A stretch of 9,393 bases of DNA, taken from the NCBI GenBank assembly GCA_937915775.1, contig CALGGQ010000148.1, positions 1 to 9,393 on the forward strand, given 5' to 3'. Made by a program: the position numbers and the translations under genes. The stretch comes from an uncultured Clostridia bacterium (GTDB lineage: Bacteria > Bacillota > Clostridia > Oscillospirales > Acutalibacteraceae). Shown here in pieces: positions 1 through 6,356 of this stretch. The notes beneath the pieces were generated by a model. It was not told the DNA's origin, did not search any database, and saw only the letters and a list, made by a program, of their open reading frames with translations. Every line of letters starts with the position of its first letter. Position 1 is the stretch's first letter.

Positions 1-96
1 GCGCTTTCTCTCGTTTTCAAGCTCCAGCTGCGCCAGCTCTGCTTTATTCGGTTTTTTGGTGCTTCCCTTAGCGGTAGTCTTTTTCTGATTAGCCAT
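1..96 (-). CDS. N-terminal fragment of a probable FtsK/SpoIIIE DNA translocase
   Basis: Only the first 32 codons are present and the frame runs off the left edge. The peptide starts MANQKKTTAKGSTKKPNK and continues with a charged Glu/Lys/Arg helix. A Lys/Thr-rich basic N-terminus of this kind precedes the membrane segments in many clostridial FtsK/SpoIIIE proteins, but it is not diagnostic. The main support is context: in Bacillus the order tepA-ylzJ-spoIIIE is known, and here the gene follows a tepA-like and a ylzJ-like gene on the same strand, with an UppP-like gene between. The start at base 96 has an AAGGAAG ribosome site (101-107) that overlaps the end of the preceding gene, so the two are probably co-translated. 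If the call is right, the full protein would pump DNA at the division or sporulation septum. No catalytic domain is visible here. Confidence 0.5.
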   Translation of the reverse strand, partial: MANQKKTTAKGSTKKPNKAELAQLELENERKR

Positions 97-105
97 AAAA
101 CTTCC

Positions 106-966
106 TTATCTTACGATTAACTGAACAATTCCGATGACGGCAACGATAGCGCCGACGCCTAAATCGTACAGTGCGATAAACTTTAAATACTGCTTTTTTA
201 TCACCCATTTCAGCACCCTGACGCAGATAAAGGTCACGGCGATGCTGAATAATAATGCTACTATTATCTGAACAACAGAGGCTTTATACGTCGCCGCTGT
301 TAAATCAAAGATACCCATTCCGATTAAAGTCGGCACACTGACGACCATGGCATATTTATATGAAAGATTGGTTGACACGCCGAACAGCACCAGGATGGCA
401 AACACGCCGCCGATAACGGAAAGTCCGGAAACCGGCACCAGCACGAGCATAAAGACGGCGGCAACGCCTGCTGCAGCGAACGTGACGAACGTTCTGTTTT
501 TGCCTGCTGCTATCTGCTGAGCGGCAAAGAACAGCAGCGCGCCGGTAATGGCGATGAAAATACCCTCATCCAGCAGCGTATCGTTATAGCCTGTCCGTCT
601 GAGAACATCCAGCAAAAAGCCGTGCTTGCCCATCGGTATCAGCCAGAGGAGCATTGGGGCAAAGGCAAGCAGCGTCATCAGCATAAACTGCCGCGCCTTG
701 CTTGCATTTTGATAGGAAAACTGCTTTTTGATGATATCCGAGCCGGAAGTAAAGAACTCCCTGCCCATTTTAAGAAACGTTTTGTACAGCGCCAAGAGGA
801 TACCCAGCGCTATGCCGATATGTACCACGCCGGTAATGACGGCGATCGAACCGTCTGCCTTACCGGCAAAATCGTGATAAATCGCGGAATGACCGCTCTC
901 ACTGATGGGGATAATATACGCGATTGCCTGAAGTATGGCTTGCAATATCGCAATGATAATGGACAT
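106..966 (-). CDS. uppP: UppP/BacA-family membrane protein with degenerate catalytic motifs
   Basis: The product has 286 residues and about eight hydrophobic segments, close to the usual length of undecaprenyl-diphosphate phosphatase, which recycles the C55 lipid carrier for peptidoglycan synthesis. The first signature loop is recognisable as IIPISESGH (residues 18-26), and the second as SGLSVIG (180-186) followed by a SVPTLIG-like segment. By-eye alignment to E. coli UppP puts Gln13 and Tyr17 where the catalytic glutamates Glu17 and Glu21 stand, Glu23 at Ser27, and Val184 at Arg174; only the His30 equivalent (His26) is kept. Family membership is fairly clear, but phosphatase activity is doubtful. 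I chose the ATG at 966 because GGAGGAG lies at 973-979 with 6-nt spacing; an in-frame ATG at 996 lacks such a site. It overlaps the upstream ylzJ-like gene by 68 bp and ends 9 nt before the next start. Confidence 0.72.
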   Translation of the reverse strand: MSIIIAILQAILQAIAYIIPISESGHSAIYHDFAGKADGSIAVITGVVHIGIALGILLALYKTFLKMGREFFTSGSDIIKKQFSYQNASKARQFMLMTLLAFAPMLLWLIPMGKHGFLLDVLRRTGYNDTLLDEGIFIAITGALLFFAAQQIAAGKNRTFVTFAAAGVAAVFMLVLVPVSGLSVIGGVFAILVLFGVSTNLSYKYAMVVSVPTLIGMGIFDLTAATYKASVVQIIVALLFSIAVTFICVRVLKWVIKKQYLKFIALYDLGVGAIVAVIGIVQLIVR

Positions 967-1111
967 AGTTTGCTCCTCCGTACAGCGACGCATCATCGAG
1001 GTAATAACCCGCTCTCACATAATCAAACGGATTGCTCGACAGGCGCTGCTGCTTCATCTGCTCCTGTTCGGGATAAAATATATCGTCAGGACTGACTATC
1101 GTGTACAGCAT
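899..1111 (-). CDS. ylzJ: YlzJ-like small protein
   Basis: This is a 70-residue protein starting MLYTIVSPDDIFYPEQEQ. YlzJ-like proteins are about 70 residues, open with a similar (M)(I)LYTI segment, and carry a Ser-Thr/Ser-Asn-Pro-x-Asp-Tyr motif; here that is LSSNPFDYVRAGYYLDD (residues 23-39). The middle beta segment of the Bacillus protein seems to be missing, so this is a compact version with a different C-terminal tail. Its function is unknown. The start at 1111 has an excellent AGGAGGG site (1117-1123, 5-nt spacing). It overlaps the end of the tepA-like gene by 26 bp and the start of the UppP-like gene by 68 bp. Its last 22 codons therefore also encode the UppP ribosome site and start, which suggests a tail fixed by overlap. 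Synteny with tepA supports the call. Confidence 0.6.
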   Translation of the reverse strand: MLYTIVSPDDIFYPEQEQMKQQRLSSNPFDYVRAGYYLDDASLYGGANYVHYHCDIASHTSGNRVYYPHQ

Positions 1112-1814
1112 TGTTACCCTCCTCAATCTGTGAATTGAGATATTCCAGCGCATCGCTCAGCCCGCCGAGCGCGTCCACCAGACCGCAGTTCACTGCTTCC
1201 TCGCCGTCCAGCACCGTGCCGACGTCCATCACGAGTTCCCCTGTTTTCATCATCAGGTCGCGGAAGTCATCAGCACTGATAGCCGCGTTATTCGCCACGA
1301 ATTTGACTATCCTGTCCTGCATCTTTTCAAAATAGGACAGCGTTTGCGGAACGCCGAGCACCGTGCCGTTCATGCGCACGGGATGCACCGTCATCGTCGC
1401 AGACGGAACAATAAAGCTCTTTTTGCAGCTGACAGCAAGCGGCACACCGATGGAATGACCGCCGCCGAGCACCAGCGACGCCGTCGGTGTTTGCATGGTT
1501 GACAGCAGCTCGGCAATGGCAAGCCCTGCCTCCACATCGCCGCCGACGGTATTAAGGATAATCAATAATCCCTCAATATCCTTGCTCTCCTCAATGGCGA
1601 CCAGCTGCGGGATAACATGCTCATATTTGGTTGTTTTGTTACGGCTGGGCAAAATGTAATGACCTTCAATCTGCCCAATCACCGTCAGACAGTGGATAAA
1701 GTGACCGTCCTTCTGAACGGTAATGGAGCCGGTTTCAAATACGGAATCCCGTTTTTCCTGCTCCTCCTCAACCTCTTCTTCCTCACTGTCCTCATTCACG
1801 TAGTTTTCAAGCAT
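1086..1814 (-). CDS. tepA: TepA/ClpP-fold serine peptidase
   Basis: The product has 242 residues. After a very acidic N-terminal stretch (about residues 8-24) comes a ClpP/crotonase-fold peptidase domain. The visible motifs are a Gly-Gly-Asp oxyanion loop in NTVGGDVEAGLAIAELL (from residue 88), the nucleophile Ser121 in GGGHSIGVPLAVS, and the probable catalytic His144 in MTVHPVRM. Together they match the Bacillus translocation-enhancing peptidase TepA, a ClpP-class protease reported to aid protein export and probably to degrade signal peptides. It has no signal peptide or membrane segment, so it should be cytosolic. It is the first gene of the minus-strand operon and overlaps the ylzJ-like gene by 26 bp. 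The start at 1814 has a GAGGTG site at 1820-1825. The acidic N-terminal extension is the only odd feature. The family call is firm; the substrate is unknown. Confidence 0.85.
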   Translation of the reverse strand: MLENYVNEDSEEEEVEEEQEKRDSVFETGSITVQKDGHFIHCLTVIGQIEGHYILPSRNKTTKYEHVIPQLVAIEESKDIEGLLIILNTVGGDVEAGLAIAELLSTMQTPTASLVLGGGHSIGVPLAVSCKKSFIVPSATMTVHPVRMNGTVLGVPQTLSYFEKMQDRIVKFVANNAAISADDFRDLMMKTGELVMDVGTVLDGEEAVNCGLVDALGGLSDALEYLNSQIEEGNNAVHDSQS

Positions 1815-1858
1815 ATAAACACCTCGGTATAGTATGCCCGAAAATTGACGGAATTTCA

Positions 1859-1887
1859 GATATAGGTTATTTTAGCACTTTTGTAAA
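1859..1887 (-). promoter_or_regulatory. Candidate sigma-A promoter for the tepA-like operon
   Basis: On the minus strand TTTACA (1882-1887) is followed after 17 bp by TATATC (1859-1864), each matching the consensus at about four or five of six positions. Transcription would start near 1852, about 38 nt before the tepA-like ATG. The surrounding 157-bp divergent region is AT-rich, so chance matches are possible. Confidence 0.4.
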
Positions 1888-1913
1888 ATAATTTCAATAT
1901 ATATAAATTATAT

Positions 1914-1942
1914 TTTACTTTAAGTTCTGTATGTGGTATAAT
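1914..1942 (+). promoter_or_regulatory. Extended -10 promoter for the femX-alr-acyltransferase operon
   Basis: TTTACT (1914-1919) lies 17 bp upstream of a perfect TATAAT (1937-1942), which is preceded by TGG to give an extended -10 element. Transcription should start near 1949, leaving a leader of about 23 nt with AGGAG at 1960-1964 and the ATG at 1972. No room remains for a leader regulator. The promoter looks strong and constitutive. Confidence 0.75.
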
Positions 1943-1971
1943 AATATGACTTTACGGATAGGAGAAAAACA

Positions 1972-3009
1972 ATGATTGAAAGAGTAAGCAAGGACAACCT
2001 TGCGGAATATGAAGCCTTTATTAAACAGCATCCGAAGGGACTGTTCCAGCATTCCTCCAAATGGGCAAAGGTAAAATCCGCGTGGAAATGGGAAGCAGTC
2101 ATGCTGAAAAATGATGACGGCAGCATCAGAGCAGCCGCTGCGGTGTTAATCCGCTCCATTCCCGTTATCGGTAATTCGCTGATGTATGCGTGCCGCGGCT
2201 TTGTGGCAGATGAGAACGATTTTGAAGCATTTGACGCGCTGTTTGACGCGCTGCTCAAAATTGGCAAGGAATATAAAGCATACTGCCTGAAAATTGACCC
2301 TGAAATCGTGATTGAAAATCAGGCATACAAGCAGCATCTTCTCAGCAAGGGCTTTACGGAATTAAACCCGGGCTGTATGGATTTTGAAAATGTGCAGCCG
2401 CGCTTCGTCTACTGCTTTGATTATAACGGTATGAACGAGGACGAGCTGATGCTCACCTTCAAGCCGGATTACCGCAACCGTATCCGCAAAGCGCCGAAAA
2501 AAGGTGTTGAAGTAAAAATTTGCGGCAAGGAAGCGCTAGACGATTTCGTTGCCATTATGGGCGAAACCGGCGAGCGAGACGGCTTTTCTACCCGTCCGAA
2601 ATGGTATTTTGAAAAAATCCTCGACTGTATGACGGACGACGCACGGCTCTATATGGCGTACTATGAAGGCAAGGCGATAGCCGGCACCATCGCGATAAAA
2701 TGGGGACAGAACGTGATGAAGTACCAGTACGGGGCTTCCTCCAACGCGCACCGCAACGTTTACCCGAACTATGCGCTGCAATGGGCTATGATGCAGTGGG
2801 GATTGGAATGCGGCTGCCAGGTGTACGATTTCGGCGGCATCAGCGGCGACTGCCAGAATCCCGATAACCCGCATTACGGGCTGTGGCGCTTTAAGCACGG
2901 CTTCGGCGGTTATATGAAGGAATTTGTCGGCGAGTTTGATTACATCATCAACAAGCCGGTCTATAAGCTGTATAACATTGGTACAGAGGTTTTAAAGAAG
3001 ATACGATGA
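1972..3009 (+). CDS. FemX/MurM-type peptidoglycan bridge aminoacyltransferase (FemAB family)
   Basis: The product has 345 residues. FemABX enzymes move an amino acid from aminoacyl-tRNA to the stem-peptide side chain of lipid II or a related precursor, on the cytoplasmic face. The sequence shows the two-GNAT-domain layout. The segment around residues 155-180 (LTFKPDYRNRIRKAPKKGVE) is the family's Arg-Lys-rich RNxIRKAxKxGV motif. The C-terminal half has YDFGGISGD (285-293) and GLWRFKHGFGG (303-313), then the FVGEFDYxxNKPVYKLYN ending typical of FemX/MurM. The length is close to Weissella FemX (about 335) and shorter than Staphylococcus FemA/FemB, so the coiled-coil arm is probably absent. AGGAG lies 7 nt before the ATG. 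Its stop overlaps the racemase start as ATGA. Which amino acid it adds cannot be told from sequence. Confidence 0.85.
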   Translation: MIERVSKDNLAEYEAFIKQHPKGLFQHSSKWAKVKSAWKWEAVMLKNDDGSIRAAAAVLIRSIPVIGNSLMYACRGFVADENDFEAFDALFDALLKIGKEYKAYCLKIDPEIVIENQAYKQHLLSKGFTELNPGCMDFENVQPRFVYCFDYNGMNEDELMLTFKPDYRNRIRKAPKKGVEVKICGKEALDDFVAIMGETGERDGFSTRPKWYFEKILDCMTDDARLYMAYYEGKAIAGTIAIKWGQNVMKYQYGASSNAHRNVYPNYALQWAMMQWGLECGCQVYDFGGISGDCQNPDNPHYGLWRFKHGFGGYMKEFVGEFDYIINKPVYKLYNIGTEVLKKIR

Positions 3010-4085
3010 GCAGATATGTGATTGATAAAGCAAAGCTTGATGAAAACATTGAGCTGGTAAAACAGAAAGCAGGCGTTCCCGTTATCGGCGTTGTCAAGGG
3101 CAACGGCTATGGCTTTGGCATTAAGGAATTTACGCTCGCTCTCAAAGAGCACGGAATTAAGACTTTTGCCGTGACCGAGGTGACGGATATTCCGATTTTA
3201 AAGGAAATCCTTGACGATGAGGACATCCTCGTCATGCGCTCCACCTGCCTCCCCGAAGAAGCAAAAATCATTGCGAAAAACGGTGCGATTGCGACCATCG
3301 GCTCCTTGGCAGCCGCCGAGGTAATGGACAGGGTATCGGGTGAGCTCGGCGTCACGACCAGATGCCACCTGAAAATCGACACAGGTATGGCGCGCTACGG
3401 CTTTATGCCGTCGGAGGTGGAACAGGCAATTTCCTGCTATTTCCTGCCGCATCTGCAGTTCACGGGAATTTATACGCATTTCTCCTCCGCCTTCCGTAAC
3501 GCTGAGCTGACAAAAATACAGCTGACGCTGTTCAGGGATACCGTGGAACAAATCAAAAAAGCAGTCGGCGAGGTCGGCACGGTACACGCTGCCAACTCCC
3601 CTGCACTGCTGAATGTGGAAGATGTCTGTCTTGACACAGTGCGTATCGGCTCCGCTTTTACAGGACGTGTTATCACCCGAAACAAGAGCGGATTGAACCG
3701 CCTCGGCTCACTGGAAGCAGAGGTTGTTGAGGTCAAGACAGTGCCTGCGGGCTATAGCATCGGCTACAACGGGACATACACAACGAAGCGCGAAACAAAG
3801 ATTGCCATCGTTCCCATCGGCCACTATGACGGCTTCGGTCTTACAAAAGAAAAGGAGCAGTACGATTTACACTATGTGCTGAGTATTATCAAAAAGCTCC
3901 TGCAAAAGAAGCAGATGTATGTCCGCATTAACGGCGAGCTGCACTACGTTATCGGCGGTATCGGACTGTCGCACACGGCGGTTGACGTCACCGGTACGGA
4001 TATCAAGCCCGGCGACCTTGCCAGCGTGGATATTTCACCGTTAATGGTCAATCCGAGAATAGAAAGAGTTTACCGTTATGAATAA
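3006..4085 (+). CDS. alr: Alanine/serine racemase family PLP enzyme with atypical C-terminus
   Basis: The 359-residue product has an N-terminal PLP barrel and a C-terminal beta domain. Lys31 in VVKGNGYG is the PLP lysine. HLKIDTGMARYG (121-132) carries the equivalents of the carbamylated lysine (Lys123) and Arg130. Tyr254 in GYNGTY is the second catalytic base, and Arg213 in VRIG contacts the pyridine nitrogen. The reaction should be L/D interconversion of alanine or a small amino acid, supplying D-amino acids for the wall. The late motif is odd: where most racemases have CMDQ this has LSHT (321-324), and the region after it is about 20 residues shorter than usual. Asn349 falls near the tyrosine that is Tyr354 in the Geobacillus enzyme. 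The start overlaps the femX-like stop (ATGA) and has only a weak AAGAAG site, so translational coupling is likely. The fold is certain; the substrate is uncertain. Confidence 0.85.
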   Translation: MSRYVIDKAKLDENIELVKQKAGVPVIGVVKGNGYGFGIKEFTLALKEHGIKTFAVTEVTDIPILKEILDDEDILVMRSTCLPEEAKIIAKNGAIATIGSLAAAEVMDRVSGELGVTTRCHLKIDTGMARYGFMPSEVEQAISCYFLPHLQFTGIYTHFSSAFRNAELTKIQLTLFRDTVEQIKKAVGEVGTVHAANSPALLNVEDVCLDTVRIGSAFTGRVITRNKSGLNRLGSLEAEVVEVKTVPAGYSIGYNGTYTTKRETKIAIVPIGHYDGFGLTKEKEQYDLHYVLSIIKKLLQKKQMYVRINGELHYVIGGIGLSHTAVDVTGTDIKPGDLASVDISPLMVNPRIERVYRYE

Positions 4086-5178
4086 GACCATACGAAATTC
4101 AAATTTTGAATTGATGCGGATTCTGTGTATTGTGTTTATTATCGCCTATCACTATGCACTCCACGCATGCTCCGGTACATTGAGCAGCAAGGTAGGCAGT
4201 CCGTCGCTGACAGGATTAATCATCAATCTTTTATCCTCCTGGCAATGGGTTGGCAATTACGGATTTGTTGCCATCAGCAGTTACTTTTTGTGCCGAAAAA
4301 CAAATTTTAAGAGTAAAAAACTCATATATCTGTATTTGCAGACGATATTTTACTGTATCATCTTTACGGCCGGATATGTCGTTTTTATCGGCAAAAACAG
4401 CCTGTCCTTTGCTTTTCAGGAATTAAGCACTCCGCTAAATGACCAATACTGGTTTTTAACGAGCTATATCATTTTTTACTTGATATCGCCCCTTTTATAT
4501 AAAGCAGCCAATGCTGTTTCATTAAAACAGCTCAAAGGCTTTTGCATTTTGTTTCCCTTTATTCTGGTTTTCTTCTCCAATCAAGGCGGAAATCTTATTT
4601 TCTTCTGCTATATATATTTCCTCGTTGCGCTTGTCAACAGGACAGAACAATCACACATCAAACAGCATTGCAGGAAACTATTGGCAGGAACCACGCTCAT
4701 CATCACGATAGTTCTGATTATCATCTATTATTGGAGCCGTCGCGGCGCTTCCGCGCTAATCATTCAGACATTATTGAAAATTAATGTTATGTTGAGCTTG
4801 CTGGACGCTATATGGATGCTTTACTGTTTTGAAAGAATTCACTTATCGCCGAACAGCTTTATCAATACACTCGGAAAAAGCATATTCGGAATCTATATCA
4901 TTCATGAAAACTATATTATGTATTCATCGGATATTTCTTCAAGCGGAACGCTATTGTGGGATAAAATCTTAGGAACGGTTCGGTTTACCGATTCTCCCCT
5001 CATCATTTTACATATGGTGATATCCGTAATTGTGGTGTTCGCCGTATGCTGTTGCATTGACATCATACGCGCTGAATTACTCGAAAAACGGCTCGTGTCA
5101 AAGATAAAGCTCATTGATACTATATGTGCAAAATTTGATCGTTTTTATTCGGGAGAAACAAGCAAAGAAGCACAATAA
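4078..5178 (+). CDS. Acyltransferase-3 family integral membrane protein
   Basis: The product has 366 residues and about ten hydrophobic segments. These proteins usually transfer acetyl or other acyl groups to surface polysaccharides, peptidoglycan or lipids. The N-terminus has NFELMRILCIVFIIAYHY, giving the family's Arg-x10-His pair (Arg14, His25) at the first membrane segment. Later come QYWFLTSYIIFYLISPLL (123-140) and FGIYIIHEN (270-278), both typical of this family. The start ATG overlaps the racemase stop by 8 bp (4078-4085) with no clear ribosome site, so it is probably translated by coupling. The gene is visibly AT-richer than the two genes before it, which may mean separate acquisition. 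The N-terminal membrane half of VanT serine racemases belongs to the same family, so transport or supply of an amino acid is an alternative role. The acceptor is unknown. Confidence 0.85.
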   Translation: MNKTIRNSNFELMRILCIVFIIAYHYALHACSGTLSSKVGSPSLTGLIINLLSSWQWVGNYGFVAISSYFLCRKTNFKSKKLIYLYLQTIFYCIIFTAGYVVFIGKNSLSFAFQELSTPLNDQYWFLTSYIIFYLISPLLYKAANAVSLKQLKGFCILFPFILVFFSNQGGNLIFFCYIYFLVALVNRTEQSHIKQHCRKLLAGTTLIITIVLIIIYYWSRRGASALIIQTLLKINVMLSLLDAIWMLYCFERIHLSPNSFINTLGKSIFGIYIIHENYIMYSSDISSSGTLLWDKILGTVRFTDSPLIILHMVISVIVVFAVCCCIDIIRAELLEKRLVSKIKLIDTICAKFDRFYSGETSKEAQ

Positions 5179-5260
5179 AAATTATTATCTAAACTGGTAT
5201 AACGCTTCACCTTTTCAGTCATCGTTTCTCTTTACATCTCATTTATTTTAAAACTGTATC

Positions 5261-5296
5261 AATAAAAAGCTGTCTCTTGCAAGACAGCTTTTTATT
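5261..5296. terminator. Bidirectional intrinsic terminator between convergent genes
   Basis: A perfect 15-bp stem (5261-5275 with 5282-5296) encloses a 6-nt loop, CTTGCA. The outer stem is A-rich on one side and T-rich on the other, so it works in both directions. It ends the plus-strand envelope operon, whose stop is at 5178, and the minus-strand zinc-ribbon gene, whose stop is at 5312. The 82 bp before it hold nothing else that I can support. Confidence 0.88.
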
Positions 5297-5311
5297 ATTT
5301 ACACCTATTGC

Positions 5312-6160
5312 TTAGTTTTGAAGATATGCGTATTTAGCAAGCTTTCCGCTTATTCGAGCGGATACCTCAACATAATATGCTGTTTCCTCTTCAGACATTT
5401 CTTCCTCGCCCAAAGCTTCTAAGCTCTCCATTGCTTTGCTATACTTTGTCATAAAATCGATGTAATCACTGAACAACCCTGAATTATCATCGGTATTGGT
5501 ATACTTATCCATAAATGCTATGTATTCGTCAAAGAACGCTTCATAATCATCCATCTGCGCTTTGAATTCCGGTCTAATTCCGGTTAATTCACTCGTCTCG
5601 CTCGTTGTTTCCGATTCCGATTCGGTTGTATTATCTGCAGTGGTTGCTATTTCTTCTGTCAACGCTTCACTAACCACTTCTTCTACAGATATGGTAGTAG
5701 ACGGTTCATAACTTATATTATTCTCGCTATTTGCTCCCCTGCCACTAATAGCAATAATCAGATACACTACCCAAGCAACTGCAATAATAGTATACTTAAT
5801 AGCAGGCTTTAAATCCTTTTTCCTTAACATTATGATGGTAAGCGGTACAGGGAAAATGAAAATCCATCCCAAAACCCAAAGCCATGTTTTACGCTTTTTC
5901 TTTTCCTCATCGGAAAACCAAGTAGCGCCGCAATCTTTACAGACGCCAACCGTTCGATGGATGACCTGTTTGGCATTTTTCCCTCTTACTTCGCCTTGGT
6001 TTTCGCGTCTGAAAGTAATATTACCGCTTCCGCATTGAGGACATCCGGATTTGTTCAACTGTTCTTGTTCTTGTTTCATTTCCAAAGTAATCTGCGAACC
6101 GCAGAATTCGCAGTACCTGGTGTTCCCGCTGATTTCAGCACCACAATTTTGACACTTCAT
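5312..6160 (-). CDS. Double zinc-ribbon membrane protein with DUF6591-like C-terminal domain
   Basis: The product has 282 residues. At the N-terminus is a zinc-ribbon knuckle pair, Cys3/Cys6 and Cys17/Cys20, then a second ribbon with Cys40/Cys43 and Cys74/Cys77. Two hydrophobic segments follow (about 93-112 and 123-139). Next comes a Ser/Thr/Glu-rich linker (about 140-193). The acidic helical C-terminal domain (about 194-282) includes MDDYEAFFDEYIAFMDKY and resembles DUF6591. I would predict cytosolic ribbons and, after two membrane passes, a cytosolic tail as well; no enzymatic role is known. I prefer the ATG at 6160: it lies 8 nt from AGGAG (6169-6173), whereas the in-frame ATG at 6166 has only a 2-nt gap. 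The gene sits behind a highly structured leader ending in an intrinsic terminator, which implies conditional expression. It is AT-rich compared with the left-hand genes. Confidence 0.8.
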   Translation of the reverse strand: MKCQNCGAEISGNTRYCEFCGSQITLEMKQEQEQLNKSGCPQCGSGNITFRRENQGEVRGKNAKQVIHRTVGVCKDCGATWFSDEEKKKRKTWLWVLGWIFIFPVPLTIIMLRKKDLKPAIKYTIIAVAWVVYLIIAISGRGANSENNISYEPSTTISVEEVVSEALTEEIATTADNTTESESETTSETSELTGIRPEFKAQMDDYEAFFDEYIAFMDKYTNTDDNSGLFSDYIDFMTKYSKAMESLEALGEEEMSEEETAYYVEVSARISGKLAKYAYLQN

Positions 6161-6177
6161 TATCATCTCTCCTTAAT

Positions 6178-6205
6178 AAAAAATGCGTACAGCCAAGCTG
6201 TACGC
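6178..6205 (-). terminator. Intrinsic terminator directly before the zinc-ribbon gene's ribosome site
   Basis: On the minus strand a perfect 9-bp stem (6197-6205 with 6185-6193; arms GCGTACAGC and GCTGTACGC) has a 3-nt loop. It is followed by A and then six T (6178-6183). The AAGGAGAG ribosome site starts 3 nt further on, at 6174. Nothing else on this strand needs terminating here, because the deaminase gene upstream has its own terminator at 6436-6466. The hairpin therefore lies inside the leader of the zinc-ribbon gene and would act as an attenuator. Confidence 0.75.
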
Positions 6206-6350
6206 CAAAAATGCAGCTCAACTGTCGCCAAACAATTACACAGATATGCAGTAATACCATATGCAAATAAGAGCATGCATTTTTATCAAAAAAGATAAAA
6301 ATAGCATACGGCTATTACTGCTTAAATATTCACTTGTGTAATTATTTGGC
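6178..6350 (-). ncRNA. Structured leader RNA (riboswitch-like or attenuator) upstream of the zinc-ribbon gene
   Basis: The RNA would begin near 6350 from the promoter at 6357-6385. P1 pairs 6335-6350 with 6227-6242, 16 bp with one G-U. An asymmetric internal loop follows, about 13 nt (6322-6334) against 5 nt (6243-6247). P2 pairs 6304-6321 with 6248-6264, as 9 bp, a bulged G and 8 bp with one G-U. P3 pairs 6294-6302 with 6279-6287 around six U. Both G-U pairs would be A-C mismatches if the plus strand were transcribed, so the minus strand is the likely functional RNA. After P1 comes GGCGACAG (6222-6229), a near-copy of the terminator 5' arm GGCGTACAG (6198-6206), and then the terminator itself. 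I do not recognise a known riboswitch. A small RNA or a palindromic mobile element (MITE) are alternatives. Confidence 0.55.
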
Positions 6351-6356
6351 AAGTTC

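Noticed and set aside
622..1095. Plus-strand open frame of 157 codons opposite the UppP-like and YlzJ-like genes
   Set aside because: Its composition is that of an antisense shadow, it has no ribosome site, and the minus-strand genes show family motifs.
2536..2898. Minus-strand open frame opposite the FemX-like gene
   Set aside because: It is an antisense shadow of a gene with clear FemAB motifs, with no ribosome site or recognisable domain.
3006..5178. A complete vancomycin-resistance cluster
   Set aside because: No D-Ala-D-Ser or D-Ala-D-Lac ligase, VanX/VanXY peptidase or VanRS pair is present; only the domain pairing resembles VanT.
6227..6350. The long palindrome taken as a MITE or other mobile element
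   Set aside because: It has near-perfect 16-bp inverted ends, but I see no target-site duplication. The strand-specific G-U pairs and exact promoter placement fit a leader RNA better. A genome-wide copy search could reverse this.
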